From assembly GCA_029781035.1 (NCBI GenBank), contig JAKOXK010000046.1, positions 1-50,707 on the forward strand: a stretch of DNA of 50,707 bases, given 5' to 3'. This document shows positions 30,138 through 39,194 of this stretch, piece by piece. Source of the stretch: Armatimonadota bacterium (GTDB taxonomy: Bacteria; Armatimonadota; Fimbriimonadia; Fimbriimonadales; Fimbriimonadaceae). The first letter of the stretch is position 1. Every line of letters starts with the position of its first letter. The position numbers were made by a program, and so were the translations under genes. The notes beneath the pieces were generated by a model. That model was given only the letters and a program-made list of their open reading frames with translations. It was not told the DNA's origin and made no database searches.

Positions 30138-33100
30138 GTGTCCGCCGCCCGCCACGACAACCGGCCCGACTGGGTAGTGACGCTCGCCAGCCTTGGAGGC
30201 TGGGTCGTGACCGCCGGCCTCTTCGTGTGGGGAGCGGCGTACCTCGTTCGATGTGTCGATGTTTTGAGGCAGCCCCGCTTGCCGCTCGCCGTCAAGTACG
30301 AGGCTTCCGGCGGTGAGCACATCTTTCGGGCCGAGAGCTTCACTTGGAATCCCTGGGACCTTACAGCCGACTTGTCGGGTGTGACACTCGGGGGACCAGG
30401 CGGCACCACGTTGGCAAGGGCCGAGTCTGCCACCGCAGCGGTACGGAAAGGAGTCGTCTCGGTCGAGACCGTCGGGCTCTCTGTTCATCTGATCCGTGAG
30501 CGCGATGGAAGTTTCAACCTGTCAGCGGCAATCCCACCGAAGCAGCCGTCGGCCAAGCCGCCCACGGTGGTCTTTCATGCCGAAAGGGTACGTGTGGCCT
30601 ACACCGACTTGACCCGATCTGAAGTGCTAGAAGAGCCGTTGACACTGTCCAAAGTCGACTTGGCGCAGGGCGAGTCGGGCACGTTGGTCACGTCCCGACT
30701 AACGTTCAGCGAGCAACTTCCGGTCGTTGCGACGGCGCAATTGGGGCCGTCTGGAGAGTTTTGGTTGCAGCTGTCCGACGTGTCGCTCGAAGCCTCTCAT
30801 TTGCTGCCGGTGGCCGAACGTTTTGTTGATCCAGCCATTTGGAGGAAATGGGGCGTCGCCAAATGTACCAACTTGGGCGTCAGCGGACAGGTCGAGGTCG
30901 CCAAGGCGCCCAATGCGCCAGTCTATGTCGGAGGACGGCTCCACGTCGTCAGCGATCAGATTACAGTGGCGAACGGCCTTTTCGCCGGTCGAGCGAACGT
31001 GGAGATCGAAGGATCCCTGGGCGCGACGAACCTTCGGGCCCAGCTAGCTGACCGCAGCACAACCCTGAACTTCACTGGAGCCTGCTCGCTTGGATCCGAG
31101 CCCGAAGTCTCGGGCCGTTTCGCGGTTTCGCTTCCCGACTCCAGCCCACTTTCCCGCTTCCAGGCCCGACTCCCCTCGGACGTTGCTTTCCACACGGCGA
31201 AGGCCACGGGGTACGTGTCGTACTCACGGGGCAGGGCCTCTCTCAGCGGGACGGCCACCGTGGCATCGGCCACGGTCAAGGGAGAGACTTTGCGCCAACT
31301 GGCGGGCCGCTTCTCGTATTCAGACGAGGATCTGGCCATTGCCGTAGACCGCTCGTCCTGGCGCGGTTCTTCGCTTAACGGCGCACTGGAGACCAACCTG
31401 AAGTCGGGTGCTTTGTCGGCTGTGGTCAGGCTTGACGACTCCTCGCTGGCTCAGGCGCTGCGGCCCTTCGGTGTCGACTGGATTCAGGGCCATGGCAAGG
31501 CTCGCGCTGCCGTGACAGGGACCGTCTCCAAGCCCGTTGTGGAAGTCCTCGTTGACGGCTACGCGGACGTTCACGCCCCGGGCCAAGAGCCTGTCAACGG
31601 TGGGCCGTTCGAAGCAAGATTGCGGGCTGATCAACAAGGCGCACGGCTTTCACGTTTCACTCTTTCCGGGCCGAATGGTCTGGTCGCGGCCGAGGGCTCT
31701 GCTGACTGGAAGTCCAAGCGGGTTGCCGGGACGTTTCTATTTGGCGCGGTACCGCTTCAAACGGTCAGTAAGGCCACATCGGGAACGCTTTTCGCTCGAG
31801 GGAGCGTGAGCGGAACCACCGATCAGCCCCACTATTCGGCTCGCGTCGAGGGTTACGGCCTCGAGTATCAGAAGAGAACGATCGCGCAAGTCGTCGGGTC
31901 TGTCCACGGGGACAAGGAGAGCCTCGACGTCGATAGCCTCAGGGCTCTTTCAGGCACGGGCGCCCTCTCCGGCCAGGGCAGTGTCGATTGGAAGAGCCAC
32001 AAGATAAACGGCAGATTTGAAGGGCAAAACATGTCGTTATCGGAATGGCTTGGATCGGACTTTCTGGGAACGGTCAACGTACGGAACGGATCGGTGACCG
32101 GAACCCTCGAGGATCCACGGATCGAAGCAAACGCTGACGGGCGCCGACTCTCGGCATATGGGACGATTGTGCGGGAGTTCACTGCCAAGGGCCGTGTCAC
32201 GGCGAAACAGGCTGAGCTCGAATCCGCCACTCTTACGATCGGAGACGGCCACGCGACGTTTTCGGGGACCTATGCTTTCGAGACGAAGGTCGGAACGGTA
32301 GACGGACGGCTCGACGCAGTTCCACTGGAGCGGTTGGCTCCGCCCAAGACCGACCTCGACCTGGTTGGCAAACTTGACGGCACCTTGTCGGGTCGAATCG
32401 ACGGCGATAACTGGAAGGGCGCTGGAAAACTCAGCGTTTCGGGAGTTGCAGTCAACAAGACTCCCTTGGGGGCGGGCGACATCGAGGTCGATGCCGACAA
32501 AAACCGGTGGAGCGTCAAGGGTGATGTCGGGTCGGTCGACCGGTTCCTCAGCGTCAGTGACCTCACTTATTCAACGGAGGACAGGTCGCTTGACGCCAAG
32601 GTTGCGGCCTACAATCTCAAACTAAGAGACTTGATCGCCGCGACTAAGCCCTATTGGTCGGCCCAATGGACTCAGCCGCCTGACTGGTTTGAGGACACCG
32701 ACGGATCATTCTCTGGAAGTGCGCAGTTCTCGGCAATCGGTGACGACTGGGAGGTCGATGACAGCGACATGGCGATCGACGGACTCGTGATTGCGGGCCG
32801 AGACGCCGGCAAGCTGACAGCCAAACTTCAGGAAAAGGGCAAGAAATGGTCCGTGCCCTCTGTGACGTGGATCGACGGGGAGTCGAGCTTCCAGGGAGGG
32901 GGCTCATATGACGAGTCAGGTCAGGTCGAGGCGAACGGCAATTTGACCGATTTCGACCTCAGTTGGATCAAGGCGTTTCTCCCCGATACTCCGCTGGTCA
33001 CAGGTAAGGCGAGTGCTACCGTCGTGGCATCTGGACCGCACGACGACCTTTCTGGCCGTGCGTCACTGTTCGTCGATCACGCCGTCGTAACCTATGCCGA

Positions 33101-34661
33101 GGGGCAGCGAACGTCGCCCCCGGTCCAACTTCTCCTGGATGACGTCTCGTTTGGCCACAAAACGCTATCGGCGACAGGCAAGACGAACTTCGCTGGGTTC
33201 ACGGGCTCGATTTCAGCAGACGTGCCGTATTCGGCTCTCGCCCCTTCAACGTCTCAGGAAGCCCGGCGACCCCTGTCAGCCAAGCTCCTCTTTGAGGAGC
33301 GGCCAATCCAGGACTTTCGCAACCAATTCCCCGATTTCGACTTTGACGCCTCAACGGGCAAAGTAGACCTGTCGGCTACGGTTCAGGGCTTTCTCGATGA
33401 ACTCAACATTTCGGCCTCAGCGTCATTGAAATGTCCAAGGTTAGTCTCCAAAAGTATCGATACAAATCTCCAAGACGTCAGTGTCGAATTCAGCCAGAAG
33501 GATAGACGGGCCAGCTTGTCGATGTCGGCGAAGTCATCGCGAGGGGGAAGTGTCCTGGCCCATATCAGTGCCAACCTGGCTCACGTCTTTGGATCCGATT
33601 TCGATGTTGACGCTCTCCTGGACGACAGCACCGTGCAAGGCTCTGCGAGCGCTGAAGCCTTCACGTGGCTGCAGCGGCTACCCGGTGCGAAAGACCCGAC
33701 CGTCGGAAGGGTGAGCGGGACTCTCGACGTTTCGGGCTCCTTGCGGTCGCCCGTCATCAAGGGGGACATTGGGTTCGGCGGAGTCGTCGTCAACTTGCCG
33801 CAAGACGTCACCTCGGGAACGGCTCCTTCCTTTTGGATCGATCCAAAGTTCGATGTTTTGGCGCTTACAGTCGAGCCTGGATCTCGAATTGAGAGTGGTC
33901 TGGGCCCGCTTGTCGTGCGGGGCGACGGGCGCCTGACCGGTACGTTGTCGCAGCCAGACTTGAATTTGCCACTGACTCTTCAGTCGGGGAGCTTCCGGTT
34001 GCCAAGCGGCAAGATCACACTAGAGCCGGGAGGTCGTATCCTGTTCTCATACGCTTCCGTCGGTGGCGGTGAGCCTCTGGCTCGGGCCGACATCGACTTA
34101 GAAGGCAGAACGACAGTCATCTCGAAACGCGCGGGAGGCAACTACGAGCCGTTCCAGGTGACACTGGGAATCCATGGAAACGCCATGGACGACAAGAGCG
34201 TCCGTCTCACGGCGTTTTCGGATCCGCCCGACCTTTCGCAGGACGAAATACTCGCCATCATCGGACAGCGGGATTTGATCACAGGACTAGCCCAGGGAGT
34301 TCTCGGAGGCACTCAGGAATCGGCTTTTTGGCGCGACACCTTCTACTCGCTTGCCGTCCCCAATTTAACGCAATCGGTGACGCAAGGACTGGCCAGCGGC
34401 CTGAAGCTCGATTACCTGAGTGTGGATTACAACCCGTTCGACCAATTCATGGTCAGTGCGGGCAAGACCCTCACCAAGGGGCTGATGTTGCAGGTGTCCC
34501 GACAACTTCAGGAAACTCCGACAGGCCCTTTGCGGTACGAAGTCAAGTTGTTGTACCGCCTGCCCACTTCTGACCGGTTTTTCAGTCGCGTCAGGCTCGG
34601 ACTCGGGTTCGATCAGACCGTTCCGTGGAAGTTTTCGGTGGGGTGGTCCACGAGGTTTTGA
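30138..34661 (+). CDS. tamB: TamB-like translocation/assembly protein
   Basis: A 1507-residue AsmA/TamB-type bridge protein. Residues about 15-40 form an inner-membrane anchor, and the rest is a very long periplasmic run of repeating beta strands (G.l...g.v...d.......l.a), as in TamB, YhdP and related lipid-transport bridges. The C-terminal ~350 residues match the DUF490/TamB domain: 'SGSFRLPSGKITLEPGGRILF', 'SDPPDLSQDEILAIIGQ', then 'LSVDYNPFDQFMVSAGKTLTKGL' and a terminal Phe. TamB works with a BamA-family barrel in outer-membrane biogenesis and phospholipid transport, and bamA is the next gene. GTG start just after the promoter. Confidence 0.93.
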   Translation: MSAARHDNRPDWVVTLASLGGWVVTAGLFVWGAAYLVRCVDVLRQPRLPLAVKYEASGGEHIFRAESFTWNPWDLTADLSGVTLGGPGGTTLARAESATAAVRKGVVSVETVGLSVHLIRERDGSFNLSAAIPPKQPSAKPPTVVFHAERVRVAYTDLTRSEVLEEPLTLSKVDLAQGESGTLVTSRLTFSEQLPVVATAQLGPSGEFWLQLSDVSLEASHLLPVAERFVDPAIWRKWGVAKCTNLGVSGQVEVAKAPNAPVYVGGRLHVVSDQITVANGLFAGRANVEIEGSLGATNLRAQLADRSTTLNFTGACSLGSEPEVSGRFAVSLPDSSPLSRFQARLPSDVAFHTAKATGYVSYSRGRASLSGTATVASATVKGETLRQLAGRFSYSDEDLAIAVDRSSWRGSSLNGALETNLKSGALSAVVRLDDSSLAQALRPFGVDWIQGHGKARAAVTGTVSKPVVEVLVDGYADVHAPGQEPVNGGPFEARLRADQQGARLSRFTLSGPNGLVAAEGSADWKSKRVAGTFLFGAVPLQTVSKATSGTLFARGSVSGTTDQPHYSARVEGYGLEYQKRTIAQVVGSVHGDKESLDVDSLRALSGTGALSGQGSVDWKSHKINGRFEGQNMSLSEWLGSDFLGTVNVRNGSVTGTLEDPRIEANADGRRLSAYGTIVREFTAKGRVTAKQAELESATLTIGDGHATFSGTYAFETKVGTVDGRLDAVPLERLAPPKTDLDLVGKLDGTLSGRIDGDNWKGAGKLSVSGVAVNKTPLGAGDIEVDADKNRWSVKGDVGSVDRFLSVSDLTYSTEDRSLDAKVAAYNLKLRDLIAATKPYWSAQWTQPPDWFEDTDGSFSGSAQFSAIGDDWEVDDSDMAIDGLVIAGRDAGKLTAKLQEKGKKWSVPSVTWIDGESSFQGGGSYDESGQVEANGNLTDFDLSWIKAFLPDTPLVTGKASATVVASGPHDDLSGRASLFVDHAVVTYAEGQRTSPPVQLLLDDVSFGHKTLSATGKTNFAGFTGSISADVPYSALAPSTSQEARRPLSAKLLFEERPIQDFRNQFPDFDFDASTGKVDLSATVQGFLDELNISASASLKCPRLVSKSIDTNLQDVSVEFSQKDRRASLSMSAKSSRGGSVLAHISANLAHVFGSDFDVDALLDDSTVQGSASAEAFTWLQRLPGAKDPTVGRVSGTLDVSGSLRSPVIKGDIGFGGVVVNLPQDVTSGTAPSFWIDPKFDVLALTVEPGSRIESGLGPLVVRGDGRLTGTLSQPDLNLPLTLQSGSFRLPSGKITLEPGGRILFSYASVGGGEPLARADIDLEGRTTVISKRAGGNYEPFQVTLGIHGNAMDDKSVRLTAFSDPPDLSQDEILAIIGQRDLITGLAQGVLGGTQESAFWRDTFYSLAVPNLTQSVTQGLASGLKLDYLSVDYNPFDQFMVSAGKTLTKGLMLQVSRQLQETPTGPLRYEVKLLYRLPTSDRFFSRVRLGLGFDQTVPWKFSVGWSTRF

Positions 34662-34679
34662 GGACGTGTCCCGACCGCT

Positions 34680-34703
34680 GCATAACGCTTCGCGTTGAGA
34701 TGC
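34680..34703 (+). other. Small stem-loop upstream of bamA
   Basis: GCATAACGC TTC GCGTTgagATGC folds into a short hairpin in the 79-base gap before bamA. No T-run follows, so it is not a standard terminator. TAAACT at 34706-34711 could be a second -10; GGAGGA (34725-34730) ten bases before the TTG is the bamA ribosome binding site. Confidence 0.3.
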
Positions 34704-34740
34704 GTCTAAACTACCGGTCATCACGGAGGAGTCAGACCTG

Positions 34741-36543
34741 TTGATAAAGCTTTGGATGCTCGCCTTGTTCGTGTTCGCTCTGGCAGTGGGCTGCTGGGCT
34801 CAAACAACCTCGACGGTGAAGTCGATCACCATCACGGGGAACCAGAACATCACTACGGATGCGATCGCGGCCACCATGCGCATAAAGGTCGGGAGGGCCC
34901 TGCTTCAAAAGGATCTGCTCGACGACGAGGCAGCCATCCGCAACCTCGGTTTCTTCAAGGACGTCAAGCTTCTGACCCGGGCTGTCTCGGAGACCGAGGT
35001 CGACGTGATCGTGAACGTCTCGGAGTATCCAGTTGTGAAGGAGGTCAAGGTCGTTGGCAACTCGGTGTTGAAGACGGACCAAATCACCAAGATCGTCGAA
35101 TCGGCGCAACAAATGGGCTTGGTCTGGAACAACCGTAACGCGAAGACCATCCGCGACGGCATTACTAAGGCCTACGAGGACAAGGGCTACTTCGTCCAGG
35201 TGGACAATGTCGGTCCTGACGACTCCTCGCCCGAGACGCTCTTGGTTTCGGTGATCGAGCCGACAGTTGGCGACATCAAGCTGATCGGTCTGCACAAAAC
35301 GGAAGAAGGCGTGATCCGACGGATCATGAAGACCAAGCCGGGCAAGCCGTTCAGCGCCAGATTGTGGCGGCGGGACATCGAGGAGCTGTACTACACCTAT
35401 TGGTTCGAGAACGATGGTGTTAAGCCAGCCTTGCCTGAGCCGACCGAGAAACCTGGGCAGTACAACTTGTCGATCGAGTTCAAAGAAGCCAGGACCGGCT
35501 TGCTCAATGCTGGTGTTGCCCTAGACCCGCAGAGCCGGCTAGTAGGCACTCTCAGCTACAGTGACTCCAATTTCCTGGGTCGAGGCCAAAGCGTGGGCGT
35601 GCAGCTGGCCCAAGCGACTGTCGGAGGTGGACCGTCTGCCGAGTTCGCTTTTGGCAACAGGTTCTACGATTCGCGAGACACGTCGATGAACGTCCAAGTG
35701 TTCTCCCGCGTTGTCTACAATTTCACGGGCAGTGGAAGCGACCCGTTCGGTGGCTCTGAAAGCACAGGAAAATTCGACGAGCGCCGCACGGGCGCGTCGG
35801 TCTCGTTCTCTCGGCCCTCAGGCGATTTTCGAGCCTCCGTCGGGTTTCGGGCTCAGAACATCAAGACGTTGACGCTGAACCCATCACCGACCGACGAGTA
35901 CATCCAGCAGGACGGTGACCTGGTCACCCTACAACTCGGTGCCGCGTACGACACTCGCGAGCCGAGCGTGGAGCCATACAAGGGACAAAGCTTGTCCCTG
36001 ACTGTCGAGCCAGGATTCGCCAACATCAACTCGATCGGTGGCAACGTAAAGAACTACACGAACGTTCTCGGAAAGAACTTCTACGTCAAGACGAACCTGG
36101 AGTACCGTCACTTCTGGTCCAAGAAGCTCCCGGACGACACACCGGTGGACAAGCCCAGGCCCGTCGTTGCGTTCCGAGCAAAGTACGGCTTCATTTCTGG
36201 AACCGTCCCCTTCTTCGAGCAGCTGTTCGTCGGAGGCTCGGACTCTTTGCGCGGCTACGACAACCAGAGGTTCTGGGGCAGGCAGTCATTCTTGTCCACT
36301 CTGGAGTACCGCTATCCGGTCCAGCGCTCCTTTAACCTCATCGGCTTTGCGGACTATGGTGGTGCTTGGGATGGCTACGGGGTCATCCGCGATTTCGAGC
36401 AGAGCAAGTCACCGTCGCTCAAACTCGGATATGGAGTGGGCGTGGCGTTTCGTGTCCCGCAACTCGGGTCGATTCGGATCGACTTCGCCTTCAATCAGGA
36501 GGGCCAGAGCCGCACTCACTTCTCGTTTGGTCAAAGTTTCTAG
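34741..36543 (+). CDS. bamA: Outer membrane assembly barrel BamA
   Basis: A 600-residue Omp85 protein that folds and inserts beta-barrel proteins in the outer membrane. Signal peptide (IKLWMLALFVFALAVGCWAQ), then three POTRA domains: about 26-95 ('VKSITITGNQNITTDAIAA'), 96-175 ('VKEVKVVGNSVLKTDQI') and 176-255 ('GDIKLIGLHKTEEGVIRR'). The 16-strand barrel follows, with the lock motif in GGSDSLRGYDNQRF and a C-terminal aromatic signal ending in FGQSF. E. coli BamA has five POTRAs; three fits other diderm phyla. TTG start with a strong GGAGGA ten bases upstream. The cluster shows no bamB-E homologue. Confidence 0.95.
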   Translation: MIKLWMLALFVFALAVGCWAQTTSTVKSITITGNQNITTDAIAATMRIKVGRALLQKDLLDDEAAIRNLGFFKDVKLLTRAVSETEVDVIVNVSEYPVVKEVKVVGNSVLKTDQITKIVESAQQMGLVWNNRNAKTIRDGITKAYEDKGYFVQVDNVGPDDSSPETLLVSVIEPTVGDIKLIGLHKTEEGVIRRIMKTKPGKPFSARLWRRDIEELYYTYWFENDGVKPALPEPTEKPGQYNLSIEFKEARTGLLNAGVALDPQSRLVGTLSYSDSNFLGRGQSVGVQLAQATVGGGPSAEFAFGNRFYDSRDTSMNVQVFSRVVYNFTGSGSDPFGGSESTGKFDERRTGASVSFSRPSGDFRASVGFRAQNIKTLTLNPSPTDEYIQQDGDLVTLQLGAAYDTREPSVEPYKGQSLSLTVEPGFANINSIGGNVKNYTNVLGKNFYVKTNLEYRHFWSKKLPDDTPVDKPRPVVAFRAKYGFISGTVPFFEQLFVGGSDSLRGYDNQRFWGRQSFLSTLEYRYPVQRSFNLIGFADYGGAWDGYGVIRDFEQSKSPSLKLGYGVGVAFRVPQLGSIRIDFAFNQEGQSRTHFSFGQSF

Positions 36544-36551
36544 CTAAGAAC

Positions 36552-37205
36552 ATGGATATAAAGATGACAAGGAACAAGTTTGCCACCGCTGGATGGCTTG
36601 TGGCAGCCGGTTTGGCCGGCGTATTTCTCGCCGGTGGCTTTCAAGGCCCAGCCGACAAGTTCGGGATGGTCGACGTCAACAAGGCTGTGAGCAACAGCGA
36701 TCTTGGCAAGAAGAACAAGGAGACGCTCGACACGGCTGTCAAGGCGCGTCAGGGGGTTATCGAGTTCATGCGGCAGCAACGCGTTTTGACCCGTGAGCAA
36801 GCGACCAAGATACGCGACCTCTCCCTCAAAGCGGCGCCCACGGATCAGGACAAGAAGGACCTCCAAAAGATCCAGAACGACGTCATCGCTTCGGCGAAGA
36901 ACTTCGATGGGCTCAACCAAAAGACGAACTTGACCGACGATGATCGGAAGCAGCTCCAGGAATACCATCAGTCGATCGACAACACTTCGAGTCTGGTCGA
37001 GGAGTGGAGCCAGTCTTTCGGACAGGAGCTGGACGCTCTTCAGACCCAACTCATTCAGGACTCGATCGCCAAAGCGGATGCAGCCATCAAGGACATCGGT
37101 AAGAAGGAAGGCTACTCCATCGTCTACTCCGCTCCCGGCGCCACTGTCTATGCTGCGAACGACATCACGGACGCTGTGACAAAAGCCTTGAATGCCCAAA
37201 AGTGA
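36552..37205 (+). CDS. ompH: Periplasmic OmpH/Skp-like chaperone
   Basis: A 217-residue protein: signal peptide (FATAGWLVAAGLAGVFLAGGFQ), then 'KFGMVDVNKAVSNSDLGKKNKETLD' (the Skp opening 'i.vVD...v...s..gk'), a long coiled-coil arm (about 60-175), and a C-terminal beta segment 'AIKDIGKKEGYSIVYSAPGATVYAANDITDAV'. That last segment is the OmpH ending that docks the trimer. It holds unfolded outer-membrane proteins for BamA. ATG 36552 or 36564 are both possible; the ribosome binding site is weak, so reinitiation after bamA (8 bases upstream) is likely. The last 14 bases overlap the next gene. Confidence 0.88.
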   Translation: MDIKMTRNKFATAGWLVAAGLAGVFLAGGFQGPADKFGMVDVNKAVSNSDLGKKNKETLDTAVKARQGVIEFMRQQRVLTREQATKIRDLSLKAAPTDQDKKDLQKIQNDVIASAKNFDGLNQKTNLTDDDRKQLQEYHQSIDNTSSLVEEWSQSFGQELDALQTQLIQDSIAKADAAIKDIGKKEGYSIVYSAPGATVYAANDITDAVTKALNAQK

Positions 37206-38196
37206 AACGTCACTGGTTCTGATCTTTTCGCTCTGCGCGCTCGGGTGTGCACACGCACCCGAGCGCGTTTCCCTTGATTTTGCCGAACTAACGTCGAAGA
37301 CCCCGACCAAACCGGTCGTCGCTTCGGGGCCTTCAGGAATCCAACCCTTTCACGACACGATCGAAGTCCCTGCCATGCCGCAGCGGACGGTCTTCCTCGG
37401 TACAGGGGAACGTCAAGCCAAACTGGCCCTTGAGGCGGCCAAGGCCAACCAGAAGCGGGCCTATGAAGAGGCGCTGGCCGATTTCCGTCGTACATTTCGC
37501 GCCGAGGCAAGGATCGCTATTCGAGAGCGCGGCAAGGAACTCAGCGCCAAGTATGAGGCGCTTTTCGACAAAGCCTACTCAGACTTGAGGAAGCTCTTTG
37601 ACGCCCACGCTGACAGGGTGGGGCCGCTATGGGTGAAGCTTTCTGGGCTGGCCGGCTTTCCCGACAAGAAGCGAGCGAAAAGTGTTCCTCCTCCCGAGTC
37701 CGATTTCCTGGCTCGTGCAGACTATTTCGAGGCGGAGAAACTCAGGTCGGAGATCGCCCAATCAGACGCTGAATACCGCAAAGAAGTGGACGCAAAGCTC
37801 GAGGGCTTGAGGCAAAAGTGGCGGGCCGAAAAGACCGACCTTGAGGCAGACCGGATCCGGGCGCTGGACGCGGCAGAACAAAACGCCGAGGCTGAGGCCA
37901 AACGGCTGTCCGAAGAAGCGCTCAAAGCGCTTGAACAGTCGCTGATCCAAGACACAGAGCCATTGCCGGCCGTCCCCGGGGCCCGAGCCGCTGTCTCGTC
38001 TCCATCGATGGCCCCTGTTCCCGACTTCACCCATGCTGCGGAGCCGTGGGACGAAGGTTCGAGATTGAGGCAGATGGCCGCGTTGTTTGCGGAGGTTAAG
38101 GGGTACCGTTTGGTCGCGCCAGGACCGGGTGTCCGCGATGCGACAAAGGAGTTTGAGAATTGGCAGACCAACCTGGATGGACCCTCGCGCAACTAG
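37192..38196 (+). CDS. Coiled-coil lipoprotein of unknown function in the Bam-Lpx operon
   Basis: A 334-residue protein I do not recognise. The N-terminus (LVLIFSLCALGCAHAP) is a lipoprotein-type signal with lipid-accepting C19, although position -3 is Ala rather than Leu. Residues about 75-255 are highly charged helix with long Glu/Lys/Arg/Ala heptad-like runs, broken near 155-175 by a Pro/Gly stretch. A Pro-rich linker and a short C-terminal block follow. It overlaps ompH by 14 bases and lpxD by 37, so it is translated with both. An extra Skp-like factor, a BamD substitute or an envelope tether are all possible; none is shown. Confidence 0.8.
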   Translation: MPKSETSLVLIFSLCALGCAHAPERVSLDFAELTSKTPTKPVVASGPSGIQPFHDTIEVPAMPQRTVFLGTGERQAKLALEAAKANQKRAYEEALADFRRTFRAEARIAIRERGKELSAKYEALFDKAYSDLRKLFDAHADRVGPLWVKLSGLAGFPDKKRAKSVPPPESDFLARADYFEAEKLRSEIAQSDAEYRKEVDAKLEGLRQKWRAEKTDLEADRIRALDAAEQNAEAEAKRLSEEALKALEQSLIQDTEPLPAVPGARAAVSSPSMAPVPDFTHAAEPWDEGSRLRQMAALFAEVKGYRLVAPGPGVRDATKEFENWQTNLDGPSRN

Positions 38197-39194
38197 GGGA
38201 ATTGCTTCAGGCTGAAGTCCGGGGACCCGCCGAATTGATCCTGAAGCGGCCGGTTCCCGCAGGCTCTAACGATCCCCATGGAGTGACCTTCGCCGACTCA
38301 AAGCGGTATCTCGACAAGGTGCTCTTGAGCCGAGTTGGGGCGGTCATCGTCAGTCGAGGCACTCCTGAGATCGACAAGCCGGCTTTGGTCTGCGAGTCGC
38401 CGCGGAAAGCGTACTTCGTTCTCCTGTCGTTGGCCGAGAGGCAGCGCACGTTTGTCCCAGGAATCCACGAACAGGCGATCGTCGATCCGGGCGCGTCAGT
38501 GCACGCAAGTGCATCGGTCGGGGCCCTCGTCATAGTCGAAGAGGACGTCGTCATCGAGGCCGACGCCCGGATCCTTCCTTTCTGTTACATAGGGCCAGGC
38601 TGTCGAATTGGGAAAGGGGCGACCCTAATGCCGGGGGCTGTCTTGGTTCAGGACGTTACGCTGGGTGCTGGAGCCTTCGTTCACAGCGGCGCAGTCCTCG
38701 GTGCCGACGGGTTTGGATTCGTATGGGATGGGAGCCGTCAGGTGAAGATCCCTCAGGTAGGTGGCGTCTGTGTCGGTGACCAGGTGGAGATCGGAGCCAA
38801 CACCGCCATCGATCGGGCCACGAGTGGCCTCACTGTCGTGGCAGACGACGTGAAGATCGACAACCTCGTTCAGATTGGTCACAACTCGACCATCGGGGCT
38901 CACACCGTCATCGCAGGGCAAGTCGGGGTCAGTGGCAGCGTGACAATTGGCGAGCGGGCGATCATCGGTGGTCAGGCCGCCTTCGCCGACCACGTCTCGG
39001 TCGGAAACGACGTGGCGTTGGCAGGCCGGGCTGGAGTGATTGGTGATCTTCCCGATCCCGGTCAGTACTTCGGGCTGCCCGTCCTGCCTGTCAAGCAGGC
39101 GATGCGTATCCTGGCCGTCCAAAACCGGTTGCCCGAACTGCTGTCAAGGATTCGAGATCTCGAGAAGGAGGTCGCCCGTCTCAAAGGCAATTGA
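38160..39194 (+). CDS. lpxD: UDP-3-O-acyl-glucosamine N-acyltransferase
   Basis: 344-residue LpxD, the third step of lipid A synthesis, adding the N-linked acyl chain from acyl-ACP. The N-terminal uridine-binding domain (residues 1-100) ends in 'KAYFVLLSLAERQ'. The left-handed beta-helix of hexapeptide repeats follows (about 105-300), with catalytic His in NLVQIGHNSTIG and 'GADGFGFVWDG', and a C-terminal helix 'LPELLSRIRDLEKEVARLK'. TTG start at 38160 inside the preceding gene, with AAGGAG eight bases upstream. The stop overlaps the start of lpxC. Confidence 0.95.
   Translation: MADQPGWTLAQLGELLQAEVRGPAELILKRPVPAGSNDPHGVTFADSKRYLDKVLLSRVGAVIVSRGTPEIDKPALVCESPRKAYFVLLSLAERQRTFVPGIHEQAIVDPGASVHASASVGALVIVEEDVVIEADARILPFCYIGPGCRIGKGATLMPGAVLVQDVTLGAGAFVHSGAVLGADGFGFVWDGSRQVKIPQVGGVCVGDQVEIGANTAIDRATSGLTVVADDVKIDNLVQIGHNSTIGAHTVIAGQVGVSGSVTIGERAIIGGQAAFADHVSVGNDVALAGRAGVIGDLPDPGQYFGLPVLPVKQAMRILAVQNRLPELLSRIRDLEKEVARLKGN

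Noticed and set aside
28925-30433. 502-codon open frame on the minus strand
   Set aside because: It is antisense to lipA and the start of tamB; composition is Arg/His/Gly/Asp-rich as expected for a shadow of GC-rich genes.
39040-39189. Upstream extension of lpxC from TTG 39040
   Set aside because: The extra 50 residues are Cys/Ser/Arg-rich, overlap lpxD entirely and do not resemble LpxC N-termini.
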